A stretch of 64,000 nt of DNA, from the NCBI GenBank assembly GCA_964453215.1, contig CAYVRR010000001.1, positions 62,001 through 126,000 on the forward strand. Direction: 5' to 3'. The stretch comes from SABI01 sp964453215. Its GTDB lineage: Bacteria > Spirochaetota > Spirochaetia > Sphaerochaetales > Sphaerochaetaceae. The position numbers were made by a program, and so were the translations under genes. Shown piece after piece: positions 54,008 to 63,211 of the stretch (its first letter is position 1; the number at the start of each line of letters is the position of its first letter). The notes beneath the pieces are model-generated. The model was not told the DNA's origin, searched no databases, and saw nothing but the letters and a program-made list of their open reading frames with translations.

Positions 54008-54008
54008 A

Positions 54009-56564
54009 CTATTTTTTATAGGCAGTGTGTTCAAGTGGGAGCTTTGTTCTAAATATATTGTCAAACTTTTCGTATGCATTTTGTACAGCAGGAGCTGTTG
54101 CAATAGTGCTTAATTCGCCAATTCCTTTTGCTCCATATGCCTCTTTTGCTAAATTATCACTCATTACAGTAATAGTTTCGATAGGGGGGGCATCAACAGC
54201 TCTAAATAGTCCAAGAGTTCCATACTTCACTTGAGGAATTCCATCTACTATAGGGTAGTCTTCAGTGAGGGCATAACCGAGGCCCATTACAACTCCCCCT
54301 TCAACTTGTCCTTCTACTGCAGTTGGATTTACTACCTTCCCCACATCAACTGCAGCTGTCACTTTCTCTACTTTTCCTTTTTCATCTAGAAATACAACTT
54401 GTGTTGAGTAGCTATAGGCAATATGGCTTTTGGGGTGTGCTTTAGGAGATCCCATTGGATCTGTGATTGAAGTAAATTCATCATAGAAAATTTTTCCTTC
54501 AAGATCTGCTAACGTTTTCCCTTTATCCAATTCTTGTTTTAATTGGGTCGAAACCCTTCTAATAGCTTCACCTGTAATGACTGTTTGACGAGAGGCGGTA
54601 CTTGTTCCAGAGTCTGGTGTACGCCTGGTGTCAGCTTGTTCACAGATAACTTGTTGGGGGAGAAGTTTCGTGGTTTCAATCACAATTTGAGTTGCCATGG
54701 TAGCAATTCCTTGTCCCATACAGGCAGCCGAAGTTCTTACATGTAAGATGCCATTTTCAATAGATAATGTGCACCTTCCTGTATCTGGAACTCCAACACC
54801 AAAACCACTATTTTTAAAAGCACTTGCAATCCCACTTCTAGGATGCTTTTCATACTCATCTTTTACAGCAAGGAGGGTTTTATCAAAAGCAGTATTTGTA
54901 TCAGCTATTTGTCCATTAGGGAGCACTTCACCTGGTCTAATTGCATTAAGGTAGCGAATATCCCATCCACTGATTCCCACTTTCTTCGCTAAGAGGTTGA
55001 GGTTGTTCTCAATAGCAAAGCAACTTTGTGTTACTCCAAAGCCTCTAAAAGCACCAGCAGGTACGTTATTGGTGTAGACAGCTTTTCCAATAATTTCTAC
55101 ATTTTGATAATTATAGGGACCCGCTGCATGGGTGCATGCTCGCTGTAAAACAGGGGCACCAAGAGATGCATACGCGCCTGTATCTGCGATGATGGATGCC
55201 TTTAGGGCTACAAGGCTCCCAAATTCATCACATGCTGAAGTAAATTCCATCTCCATTGCATGGCGCTTGGGGTGGATATTAATACTCTCTTGGCGACTTA
55301 GTTTTACCTTTACAGGCATATGAGTGTGCCACGCCATAAGGGCAGCATGGTGTTGAACACTCATATCTTCTTTTCCACCAAATCCTCCCCCAACTAGCTG
55401 TGCTTTACAATTTACTCTACTTGAATCTAGTTGTAGCATATTTGATATTTCTCGCTGTTCATCAAAGACAGATTGGCTCGAAGTATAAAGAAGAAGGTTC
55501 TCTTCATCATCAATTAATCCAATTGCAGCTTCCATTTCCATGAAAGCATGCTCAGTAAATGGGGTAGAGTAGTGCTCAGTGACAACATGGGTAGCACTTT
55601 GTATCGCATCATCTACATTGCCTCTTTTAAGAATTTCTGTCGTTAAAATATTACCAGTAGAGTGAATCTTAGGGGCATCTTCCTTCATAGCTTCTATTGG
55701 GGAGGTGATGGGAGATAGTTCTGTATAGACAACATCGATGAGTGAAAGAACTTCAGAGAGGGCTTCTTGTGTCTTCGTTGCAACTAGAACAATTGCATCC
55801 CCTATATAGCGAGTAGTTCCTCCTACAGGAATAAGAACATCCCAATCATCTACTATATGGCCAATTTTATTATTGGGAACATCTTCACTCGTTAATATTT
55901 TTACTGTTTGGGGATGTTTTAGTGCCTTAGAGAGATCAATTGATTCAACAATTGCTCGAGGATATGCTGATCTTAGGGCTTTAGCATAAATCATTCCATC
56001 AATTCTAATATCATCAACATAGATTCCAGTCCCTAGAGCTTTTTCAATCGCATCAACTCGGATAAAACGTTCATTCAAGAATCCTTTTTGCTCTTCAGTG
56101 GGAATTGGTAGGTTATCTCTAAAAAAACGAGCTGATTCTAAAATAGCTTTTTCTATTTTTACATACCCTGTACATCTGCAGATGTTTCCTCGAATTGCTT
56201 TTTTAACTTCACCTAGAGTTGGATTATTATTTACATCGAGTAATGCTTTTGCACTCATAATCATACCAGGGGTACAAAACCCACATTGTACGGCCCCTTC
56301 AATAGCAAAACAATGGCCATAGACTTCACGCTCTCTCTCATTAAGTCCTTCAATGGTGATGATATGTTTATCTGTTAATTTATCTAAAGGAATTAAACAA
56401 GATTTAGTAGCTTTCCCATCAATAATAATAGTACATGTTCCACATGCACCTTCGCTACATCCATCTTTTGTTCCTACCAAGTGTAAATCTTCTCGTAAGA
56501 AATGTAGTAGTTTCTTAGTACTTGATGTTGTTATCTTTTGTCCATTTACATAAAATGTGTGCAA
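54009..56564 (-). CDS. Xanthine dehydrogenase-like molybdenum hydroxylase (Se-dependent XDH type)
   Basis: Mo hydroxylase of 851 residues with two N-terminal 2Fe-2S domains (CSEGACGTC and CGFCTPGMIM...CRCTGYVKI) fused directly to the Mo-binding domains. No FAD domain is present. VGGGFGGKED, GAFRGFGVTQ and AKGIGELSTIATAPA (with the catalytic Glu) are the Mo-domain signatures. The fused two-part layout and size resemble the selenium-dependent xanthine dehydrogenase group and the aldehyde oxidoreductase Mop. The start is a TTG at 56564, because AAGGAGG lies 8 bases upstream; the longer ATG form (56648) has no ribosome site and adds an unrelated tail. Lies beside a nucleoside importer, which favours a purine substrate. 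Confidence 0.85.
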   Translation of the reverse strand: MHTFYVNGQKITTSSTKKLLHFLREDLHLVGTKDGCSEGACGTCTIIIDGKATKSCLIPLDKLTDKHIITIEGLNEREREVYGHCFAIEGAVQCGFCTPGMIMSAKALLDVNNNPTLGEVKKAIRGNICRCTGYVKIEKAILESARFFRDNLPIPTEEQKGFLNERFIRVDAIEKALGTGIYVDDIRIDGMIYAKALRSAYPRAIVESIDLSKALKHPQTVKILTSEDVPNNKIGHIVDDWDVLIPVGGTTRYIGDAIVLVATKTQEALSEVLSLIDVVYTELSPITSPIEAMKEDAPKIHSTGNILTTEILKRGNVDDAIQSATHVVTEHYSTPFTEHAFMEMEAAIGLIDDEENLLLYTSSQSVFDEQREISNMLQLDSSRVNCKAQLVGGGFGGKEDMSVQHHAALMAWHTHMPVKVKLSRQESINIHPKRHAMEMEFTSACDEFGSLVALKASIIADTGAYASLGAPVLQRACTHAAGPYNYQNVEIIGKAVYTNNVPAGAFRGFGVTQSCFAIENNLNLLAKKVGISGWDIRYLNAIRPGEVLPNGQIADTNTAFDKTLLAVKDEYEKHPRSGIASAFKNSGFGVGVPDTGRCTLSIENGILHVRTSAACMGQGIATMATQIVIETTKLLPQQVICEQADTRRTPDSGTSTASRQTVITGEAIRRVSTQLKQELDKGKTLADLEGKIFYDEFTSITDPMGSPKAHPKSHIAYSYSTQVVFLDEKGKVEKVTAAVDVGKVVNPTAVEGQVEGGVVMGLGYALTEDYPIVDGIPQVKYGTLGLFRAVDAPPIETITVMSDNLAKEAYGAKGIGELSTIATAPAVQNAYEKFDNIFRTKLPLEHTAYKK

Positions 56565-56697
56565 AGGGGGGGCCTCCTTATTCTGTTCACTATTCTCGTG
56601 TGAACTCTCGAAACAATGAATAGGTGAATAGCCGCTTAGTATTTGCATCGTTTACGTAGAAATAGGATGCAACTGACTGTGTACTATATCTTGTTTA

Positions 56698-56725
56698 ATT
56701 TTACTGTACTGATGTGATTTGTCAA
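56698..56725 (-). promoter_or_regulatory. Promoter of the xanthine dehydrogenase-like gene
   Basis: Minus-strand TTGACA (56720-56725), 16-base spacer, TAAAAT (56698-56703). The leader to the TTG start is about 125 bases and includes a GTTCAC/GTGAAC hairpin just upstream of the ribosome site. Confidence 0.6.
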
Positions 56726-56788
56726 TGACAAAGCACTATAAAGTGTTGCGCTTTGGTGCAATAATAGGTGGTGATTGTACTTATTGGT

Positions 56789-56823
56789 GAAAGAAAAGCC
56801 ATCAAAAAATAGATTATGATGGC
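56789..56823 (-). terminator. Terminator of the nucleoside importer operon
   Basis: 7-bp stem GCCATCA/TGATGGC (56798-56804 and 56817-56823) with a 12-base loop, then TTTTCTT on the minus strand. Confidence 0.65.
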
Positions 56824-56846
56824 CTTCTGTGTACTCAATTTTGTAT

Positions 56847-57791
56847 TTAGGTTCTTATTTCTCTATTAAATGGCTTACCTAACGCAGTAGGACCTGCTTT
56901 TTGAGTCTTTCGAGAGAATGCGAGAACTACAATTACTAACACATATGGTAGCATTACTAAAAATTCATAAGGGAAGTCTATACCTAACCCTTGGATAGCT
57001 AATTGTAATGCCTGTGCTAAGGTAAATAGGAGTGCTCCACCCATAATTTTTACAGGGTGCCACTGTCCAAAATAGACAAGAGCTACTGCAATGAAGCCCC
57101 TTCCTGCAATAATTTCATCACTAAACATCTTTGCTTGGCACAAGGAGAGGTAGGCACCAGCAAGACCTGCGAGAGCCCCTCCTACCATAAGAGCTTGGAA
57201 GCGGACTTTATTTACCTGAATTCCAATTGAGTCAGCAGCTCTTGGGTGTGTTCCAACAGCACGAACCTTTAATCCCCAAGGAGTTTTAAAAAGGACATAC
57301 CAGGCAACAGGAACTGATAAAAAGGCAACATATACTAATGGGTTATGATCAAAAAAGAGGAGACCAAGAACTGGGATTTTTGACAATCCAGGAATTGGCA
57401 TATCGTTGATACCAGGGACACTTTGAGTTCCTCCAATAAAGTGTCTAAAAAGAGTTCCAGCAGTTCCAACTCCAAACATTTGCATTCCAATTCCAGCAAT
57501 TCCTTGAGGAGCACGGAAGGTAACTACTACTAAACCAAAGAAGAGACCAAGAAGGGCTCCAACTACTGTTGCAAGGAGAAGTCCAAGGTAGTTATAGACT
57601 CCAGGAACATTATATCCTTGTCCAACTGTGTATGGAACTAGCATTCCTAAAAATGCTCCCATAGCCATCATTCCCTCACATCCTAAGTTAAAGACACCAG
57701 CTCTTTGGTTGAACATCTCTCCTAGAGAGGCAATAAGAAGTGCAACTGAAAAAGGTATTCCTAGTGATAAAATATTTATAGCAAAATTCAT
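56847..57791 (-). CDS. Nucleoside ABC transporter permease (YufQ/NupQ type)
   Basis: Inner-membrane permease of 314 residues, with ASLGEMFNQRAGVFNLGCEGMMAMGAFLG near the N-terminus, the conserved block of BMP-linked permeases. Further along are AVGTHPRAADSIGIQVNKV and LVGGALAGLAGAYLSL. Its ATG overlaps the previous permease stop by 4 bases (ATGA). Partner of the second permease and the tandem ATPase. Relatives import purine nucleosides. Confidence 0.9.
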   Translation of the reverse strand: MNFAINILSLGIPFSVALLIASLGEMFNQRAGVFNLGCEGMMAMGAFLGMLVPYTVGQGYNVPGVYNYLGLLLATVVGALLGLFFGLVVVTFRAPQGIAGIGMQMFGVGTAGTLFRHFIGGTQSVPGINDMPIPGLSKIPVLGLLFFDHNPLVYVAFLSVPVAWYVLFKTPWGLKVRAVGTHPRAADSIGIQVNKVRFQALMVGGALAGLAGAYLSLCQAKMFSDEIIAGRGFIAVALVYFGQWHPVKIMGGALLFTLAQALQLAIQGLGIDFPYEFLVMLPYVLVIVVLAFSRKTQKAGPTALGKPFNREIRT

Positions 57792-58897
57792 GCATTCACC
57801 TCCTCTGTGGTTCCCTTTTTCTTCAATCCAATAAGCTTTGATTCAACTTTTTGCATGATATATGGGTTTGAAATAATCATTTTTGTTGCAACTATGACTA
57901 AGATGATAATTCCTTGTAGAACTTGCACCATATTAGCTGGAACTCCAACTAATCGCTGCGTCATATCAGCTCCATAGATAAGGAGGCCAAAGAAGAATGC
58001 AGCAGGGACAATTCCAGCTGGATGTAACCCTCCAAAAAGGGCAACAACGATTCCACTAAATCCATATCCACTCGTTACCCCTTCAATTGCTCTTCGGTGG
58101 ACACCAGCTATTTCAATAGAGCCAGCAATTCCTGCAAAAGCACCACTCATCATCATTGCTATGATGATGTATTTTGGAACGTTGATTCCACCATAACGGG
58201 CAGCTTTGCTACTTGCTCCTGCTGCTCTCAATTTAAACCCAAAGGATGTTTTCCATAGGAGGAAAAATATCAGCACAGCAAGGATGATGGCAATAAATAG
58301 TCCAGTATGAATACGGGTTCCTTTCATAAATCGAGTGAGGTATAAATTCTTTGTTAACCTCATCGACTGGGGTGTACCACTACCCATCGTTAATTCAGCT
58401 GGGTCTAACATAGGCCCTCGTAAGAAGAAGGTATAAAGCTGAGCTGCTATATAGTTGAGCATAACTGTTGAAAGGAGTTCACTTACTTCAAGTTTTGCTT
58501 TCAAAAAACCTGGAATGAAGCCCCATATGGCCCCTCCTAGTGCTCCTGCGAGGATAGCAAAGGGGATAAGGACAAAGGGGGGGAGGTTTGGGAAAAAGAG
58601 TGCAATAGCAGTAGTTGCTAAGATTCCCATTGCCATTTGCCCTTCCGCTCCAATATTAATGATTCCACTTCTATAGGCAACAGTTATTCCTAAAGCTATG
58701 ATAGAGAGTGGAATGAGACGCAGAAGAACCTCTGTAACTCCAATTTTATTCTTTAATGGTTCTGTTAATATTACTAAATATGTTTTAAATACATCTGCAC
58801 CGATAGCTAATAGGATGATAGCACCTAAGAGCATACTGGTGATGATTGCAAGAAGTATAACCCCAACTTGATACCCTGTTTTAAATCTCTTCGTCAT
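57788..58897 (-). CDS. Nucleoside ABC transporter permease (YufP/NupP type)
   Basis: Inner-membrane permease of 369 residues, with AYRSGIINIGAEGQMAMGIL, LRAAGASSKAARYGGINVPK and MMSGAFAGIAGSIEIAGVHRR, as in BMP-family importers. Overlaps the ATPase gene by 17 bases at its start and the other permease by 4 at its end. Forms the heteromeric channel with the 56.8-kb permease. Confidence 0.9.
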   Translation of the reverse strand: MTKRFKTGYQVGVILLAIITSMLLGAIILLAIGADVFKTYLVILTEPLKNKIGVTEVLLRLIPLSIIALGITVAYRSGIINIGAEGQMAMGILATTAIALFFPNLPPFVLIPFAILAGALGGAIWGFIPGFLKAKLEVSELLSTVMLNYIAAQLYTFFLRGPMLDPAELTMGSGTPQSMRLTKNLYLTRFMKGTRIHTGLFIAIILAVLIFFLLWKTSFGFKLRAAGASSKAARYGGINVPKYIIIAMMMSGAFAGIAGSIEIAGVHRRAIEGVTSGYGFSGIVVALFGGLHPAGIVPAAFFFGLLIYGADMTQRLVGVPANMVQVLQGIIILVIVATKMIISNPYIMQKVESKLIGLKKKGTTEEVNA

Positions 58898-60419
58898 CTT
58901 GTACTCCTGCCATGAGAATTCCTAACCGTCTTCTGCTTGCTTCGCTTGCGGGTATTACTTTTTGTATTTTCCCTTTAAATATTACTGCAACTTGATCTGA
59001 TAGGTTGGTGATCTCTTCTAATTCTTCACTGATGAGGAGAATTCCAACTCCCTCATTCCTTTTTTGTAAGAGTTGCTTATGGATAAATTCTGCAGCACCC
59101 ATATCAAGTCCACGAGTTGGATAGACTGCAACGAGGAATTTGGGGTTTCTAGATATCTCTCGTGCTAAAATTACTTTTTGAATATTTCCCCCAGATAAAC
59201 TTCCTGCCGCTATATCTATATTGGGGCTTCTGATGTCAAACTGTTCTCTTAAGTCTGTTGCATTCTTCTCTATGACAGATTTCCTTAAGAATGTTTTGTT
59301 ACTAAATTGATCTGTTTCAATATCTTTAAGGACAAGGTTCTCTTTAATTGAGAATGAGGGGACAATTCCTTCAGTATTTCTCTCTTCAGGGACATATCCC
59401 ATACCTGCACGTATTACTTCTCTGGGATTAAAATTAGCAATATCTGTTCCATCAAAGATAATCTGGCCACTCTCTACTTTTCTTAATCCATTAATTGCTT
59501 CAGCAAGTTCTTTTTGTCCATTGCCTGAAACTCCGGCAAGTCCCACAATTTCTCCTTTACACACATATAAAGAGAAGTCATCGAGGGCTAAGAATCCTCT
59601 GTCACTTTTAACATTAAGATTCTTAATTTGTATCATTGGTCCAAGAGTGCAAGCTGGAGCATCATTTTGTGGCAGATTTACTTCATGTCCTGTCATTAAA
59701 GCTGCGATATCACTTGAAGAGTGGTCTATTGTATTTCCTTTAAACACTACTTTGCCGTGTCTTAGTATTGCAACTTTAGAAGAGAGGTCTTTTACTTCCT
59801 GAAGTTTGTGTGAGATGAATATGATTGATAACTCACTACTCATTTTTTTGAGTAATACAATAAGTTCATCTGTTTCTTGAGGGGTAAGGGCACTTGTTGG
59901 TTCATCAAGAATAAGAAACTTTGCACCGAGGCAAAGTGTTTTAACAAGTTCTACACGTTGTTGTTCACCCACAGAGAGTTGCCAAATGAGGGCATCAGGG
60001 TCTACAACTAATCCATATTGTGTGGCAACTTCTTCAATCCTTTCTCTCACCATTTTTAAGTTAAGGCGAAGGGGGTTCCAAGCTTCTTTATATCCTAGAG
60101 CTATGTTCTCCAATACACTCATATTAGGAACTAGCATATACTGTTGGTGAACCATTCCTATTCCATATGAAAAAGCATCGTTAGGGCTTCTAAAATGAAC
60201 AATTTCGTCATTGATAAACATGCTTCCTTCATCGGGGTGGTACAAACCCATTAAGATGTTCATGAGGGTTGTTTTTCCTGCCCCATTTTCACCTACAAGG
60301 GCAAGTATTTCACCTTTTTTAATCTCTAGGGAGATATCATCACAAGCGAGGACTCCAGGGAACCGCTTGGTAATATGCTCTATTCGTAGATTCTTTATCG
60401 TCTTTTTTGTCAATTCCAT
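58881..60419 (-). CDS. Nucleoside ABC transporter ATPase (YufO/NupO type)
   Basis: Tandem ATPase of 512 residues from the ATG at 60419 (AGAGAGG site); an upstream TTG is rejected. First domain: GENGAGKTT, LSVGEQQRVELVKTL, FLILDEPTSALTPQE. Second domain: GVSGNGQKELAEAI, LSGGNIQKVILAREI, and YPTRGLDMGA, where the usual Walker B aspartate-glutamate is replaced by the VAVYPTRG form of this family. Powers the two permeases downstream. Confidence 0.92.
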   Translation of the reverse strand: MELTKKTIKNLRIEHITKRFPGVLACDDISLEIKKGEILALVGENGAGKTTLMNILMGLYHPDEGSMFINDEIVHFRSPNDAFSYGIGMVHQQYMLVPNMSVLENIALGYKEAWNPLRLNLKMVRERIEEVATQYGLVVDPDALIWQLSVGEQQRVELVKTLCLGAKFLILDEPTSALTPQETDELIVLLKKMSSELSIIFISHKLQEVKDLSSKVAILRHGKVVFKGNTIDHSSSDIAALMTGHEVNLPQNDAPACTLGPMIQIKNLNVKSDRGFLALDDFSLYVCKGEIVGLAGVSGNGQKELAEAINGLRKVESGQIIFDGTDIANFNPREVIRAGMGYVPEERNTEGIVPSFSIKENLVLKDIETDQFSNKTFLRKSVIEKNATDLREQFDIRSPNIDIAAGSLSGGNIQKVILAREISRNPKFLVAVYPTRGLDMGAAEFIHKQLLQKRNEGVGILLISEELEEITNLSDQVAVIFKGKIQKVIPASEASRRRLGILMAGVQDDEEI

Positions 60420-60449
60420 GAGGCCTCTCTCCAATAGTATTGGGGTTTA

Positions 60450-60491
60450 TAAAAAATCCTGCATGTAACTCATAGCTCGACATGCAGGATT
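60450..60491 (-). terminator. Hairpin with T-run between the BMP gene and its ATPase gene
   Basis: Perfect 12-bp stem (60455-60466 and 60480-60491, 13-base loop) followed by TTTTTTAT on the minus strand. It is a terminator in form but sits inside an operon, so it probably attenuates the ATPase and permease genes relative to the binding protein. Confidence 0.75.
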
Positions 60492-60521
60492 AATGTCTCA
60501 TTTCAACATGGTAAGTAATCC

Positions 60522-61547
60522 TTAGTTATACTTAACATCACTCCAAGAAGCAATAGATGGGTGTGCTGCTTGCCCTTTGAAATTATTAAGAGCTTTTGTG
60601 ACTTCTTTTTCTATGTCACTTGAAATTTTGCTCTTGAGAGCTTCATTATATTCAAACACAAATCCATCATTGTTAAAGTTCATTGGAACATTTTTGCCAC
60701 CAAGAACTCCTTCCTTTACATAATCTACAATAGTATTAATTACTGCAGCATAGTTGTATGAAGAGGCTGAAAGTACTTTGTATCCTTCTGGAATACCAAT
60801 TTGTGCAAGGTCTTGTCCTACCCACCAGATATCTTCATTTGGATGGTCTGCAACTGCTCTGAGTGCACCAAGAGCTTGTTGGCTTGATCCTGTTAATACG
60901 TCAGCTCCTGAGATGATTTGTGATTCAGCAACTTCTGTTGCCTTCACAAAGTCAGAGAAGCTTCCAGTGTGAGCAACTAATACTTTAGCATTAGGGTTTA
61001 CTTCTTTTACACCCAATACAAATCCACGATTGTAACGAGCTGCATCTCCACCATCAACTGGACCTACGAGTCCAATAATATTTGTTTTTGTGATTTTACC
61101 AGCAATAAGACCATTTAAATACCCGGTTTCTTCACTTTGAGGCATGTAGCTAAATGCATTATCAGCTACGACTTCACTACTTGTTCCAAATGCAAATGAG
61201 ATTTCAGGGAATTCTTCAGCCATATCAGTGATGAGGTTCTTATATTGAGCCCCGTGACCAATAATGATGTCGTATCCTTGCCCAGCATATTGAAGGACAG
61301 CAGAACCTGCATCAACTGGCTTCATCTTTTCTGAGTAGGAGTATTCAAAAGCGCCTGGATTTTGTGATTGTGCAAGTAAAATACCATCATGCATTGCTTG
61401 ACACCACCCTTTGTCATCAATGGTATTTTCAATAATGAGAGCAATCTTTAATGGACCGGCATCTTTTGCCTCTTCTTTAGCACCCGATGCAAATGTCATC
61501 GACATTACGAGAGAGAGCAGTAACACAGCAATAAGAATTTTTTTCAT
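60522..61547 (-). CDS. BMP-family nucleoside-binding protein
   Basis: Periplasmic-binding protein of the BmpA/PnrA family, 341 residues from the ATG at 61547 (AAAGGAG site); an earlier in-frame start would put 30 residues ahead of the signal peptide. Signal peptide MKKILIAVLLLSLVMSMTFA is followed by SGAKEEAKD, without a lipobox cysteine, whereas the Treponema and Borrelia relatives are lipoproteins. Motifs: LIIENTIDDKGWCQAMHDG, AGQGYDIIIGHGAQY, FAFGTSSEV, GLVGPVDGGDAARYNRGFVLG and WVGQDLAQIG. Relatives bind purine nucleosides. Confidence 0.9.
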   Translation of the reverse strand: MKKILIAVLLLSLVMSMTFASGAKEEAKDAGPLKIALIIENTIDDKGWCQAMHDGILLAQSQNPGAFEYSYSEKMKPVDAGSAVLQYAGQGYDIIIGHGAQYKNLITDMAEEFPEISFAFGTSSEVVADNAFSYMPQSEETGYLNGLIAGKITKTNIIGLVGPVDGGDAARYNRGFVLGVKEVNPNAKVLVAHTGSFSDFVKATEVAESQIISGADVLTGSSQQALGALRAVADHPNEDIWWVGQDLAQIGIPEGYKVLSASSYNYAAVINTIVDYVKEGVLGGKNVPMNFNNDGFVFEYNEALKSKISSDIEKEVTKALNNFKGQAAHPSIASWSDVKYN

Positions 61548-61626
61548 CCTTATATCTCCTTTGGTTCTTTGGTTTGAGAAAGATGAGTTCACATGTATGA
61601 ACGAGCATCTTACCTTTTCTTTTCCT

Positions 61627-61656
61627 AGTATAAACAATTGAAGTTAGATGTGTAAA
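61627..61656 (-). promoter_or_regulatory. Promoter of the nucleoside importer operon
   Basis: Minus-strand TTTACA (61651-61656), 18-base spacer, TATACT (61627-61632). An imperfect dyad around TGAAC/GTTCA lies in the leader near 61590-61605. Confidence 0.5.
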
Positions 61657-61802
61657 GTTAATCGGTGAATAATTATCGATTAAAGCAATATCTTAGCTTT
61701 AACTAAATAATCTATTCTTTTATCTCTATAAAAGTAAAAAAACCTTCTTTAAAATAAGATTATATCCCATAGGAAACAAATTGCAACAAAAAAATTCAAT
61801 TA

Positions 61803-62720
61803 TTATAGGATACTTCCAGGGGCTAATAGTGAAGCATTTTTTGCTGAATATATAACGGCTTTTTCAACTGCCTCTTTAAGAGACTCCCCTTTATCTAGGT
61901 GAAAAGCAATACCAGAAGTGAGAGCATCACCACAGCCAATAGTGTTCACTACTTCAACTTTTTTAATGGGAATTTCACTAAACCCATCATCACTATAGAT
62001 CCAAATTGGGTACTTACCACGGGTTATGATGATATCGCTATGGAACTTGTGATGAATTTCTTTCATCTTCTGTACAACTTCATCTTTAATTTCACTGTTT
62101 TCATCACTCTCATTCACATAGCGATGGGATAGATAGGTTGAGACAAACTCACTTAAGTTTGGTTTGATTACATCTGGAAAATAGGGGAGAGATGAATCTA
62201 AATCTGATCCCTTAATATCAAGAATAACTTTCTTGTTCAATTCTTTAGCAATTTTTACGAAATCACTATAGAGCGAATCACTATATCCAGGGCTTCGAGT
62301 ACCTGAAATAACAAGTACTGAGCACTTTTTAATAATAGATAGATAGAGCTCTCTTATTCTCTCATCACTCTCTGTATCAACTGCTTTCGCCTCTTCTACC
62401 AATTCAGTTGTCGTATTTTTCTCTTTATTAATAATTGTAGTGCATGTTCTAATTTCACTTTCAGCTTCGATATAATATAATTCAATCTTATCTTTGTTAA
62501 TAAGAGAGATCATTTCATCTTTTCTTGCTCCACCTAGGTGAGTAAGATGCATAGCCTTGCCACCGAGCTGGGTGATAATTCTTGCTACATTAATCCCCTT
62601 TCCTGAAGCATCTTGGCGATACATTGAACTTCTATTTACTTCATTTTCTTGAAAATGATCAAAAAGAAGGGTTTTTTGAAATGTTGGGTTTAGACATACT
62701 ACTAAGATGGGGTCATTCAT
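61803..62720 (-). CDS. PfkB-family sugar kinase (1-phosphofructokinase-like)
   Basis: ATP-dependent kinase of 305 residues. N-terminal LNPTFQKTLLFD and DASGKGINVARIITQLGG are the FruK/LacC-type substrate block. C-terminal signature NTIGCGDALTSGIAFHL contains the catalytic aspartate; the usual GAGD reads GCGD. Likely phosphorylates fructose 1-phosphate, tagatose 6-phosphate or a related sugar phosphate. Start ATG at 62720 shares a base with the deaminase stop (TGATG), so the two are coupled. No PTS fructose gene is in the window, so the substrate is open. Confidence 0.85.
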   Translation of the reverse strand: MNDPILVVCLNPTFQKTLLFDHFQENEVNRSSMYRQDASGKGINVARIITQLGGKAMHLTHLGGARKDEMISLINKDKIELYYIEAESEIRTCTTIINKEKNTTTELVEEAKAVDTESDERIRELYLSIIKKCSVLVISGTRSPGYSDSLYSDFVKIAKELNKKVILDIKGSDLDSSLPYFPDVIKPNLSEFVSTYLSHRYVNESDENSEIKDEVVQKMKEIHHKFHSDIIITRGKYPIWIYSDDGFSEIPIKKVEVVNTIGCGDALTSGIAFHLDKGESLKEAVEKAVIYSAKNASLLAPGSIL

Positions 62721-63211
62721 CAATGTTCTTCCTTAAAATTTATCGTAATAGAATCGAGAGTTATTTCTAGTTTTCTCATGATGATACCAGCTTGTCTGAG
62801 CATTCTTTTTGATGCAATGACAATGTCAGTCTCTTTATATTTATCACTTAAATAGACAATCTCTTTAATACCTGATTGGATAATTGCTTTTGCACATTCA
62901 TTGCAAGGAAAGAGTGCTACATATATAGAGCATCCTTTTAAATCTCTTGAGATACTATTCAAAATTGCATTTAACTCAGCATGACACACATATGGGTATT
63001 TAGTATCTAAAAATGCTCCCTCTCGTTCCCAAGGTAATTCATCATCATCACACCCCATAGGAAAGCCATTATAGCCAACACCAACAATTTTTTTATCATC
63101 ATTGACAATACATGCTCCAACTTGAGTACTCGGATCTTTACTTCTTTGTGCAGATAAGAGGGCTATTCCCATAAAATACTCGTCCCAACTTATATAGTTT
63201 TCTCTTTTCAT
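62720..63211 (-). CDS. dCMP deaminase family protein
   Basis: Zinc-dependent deaminase of 163 residues. Zinc ligand histidine and proton-shuttle glutamate in CHAELNAILN; the two cysteines in FPCNECAKAI. N-terminal SAQRSKDPSTQVGACIVNDD is typical of dCMP and ComEB-type deaminases. It would make dUMP from dCMP for thymidylate synthesis. Starts inside the 3' end of the hydrolase gene (4-base overlap) and its stop overlaps the kinase start. Confidence 0.92.
   Translation of the reverse strand: MKRENYISWDEYFMGIALLSAQRSKDPSTQVGACIVNDDKKIVGVGYNGFPMGCDDDELPWEREGAFLDTKYPYVCHAELNAILNSISRDLKGCSIYVALFPCNECAKAIIQSGIKEIVYLSDKYKETDIVIASKRMLRQAGIIMRKLEITLDSITINFKEEH

Noticed and set aside
56565..56648. N-terminal 28-residue extension of the xanthine dehydrogenase-like protein from the ATG
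   Set aside because: No ribosome site at that ATG, unrelated to the family, and an ideal site precedes the TTG at 56564.
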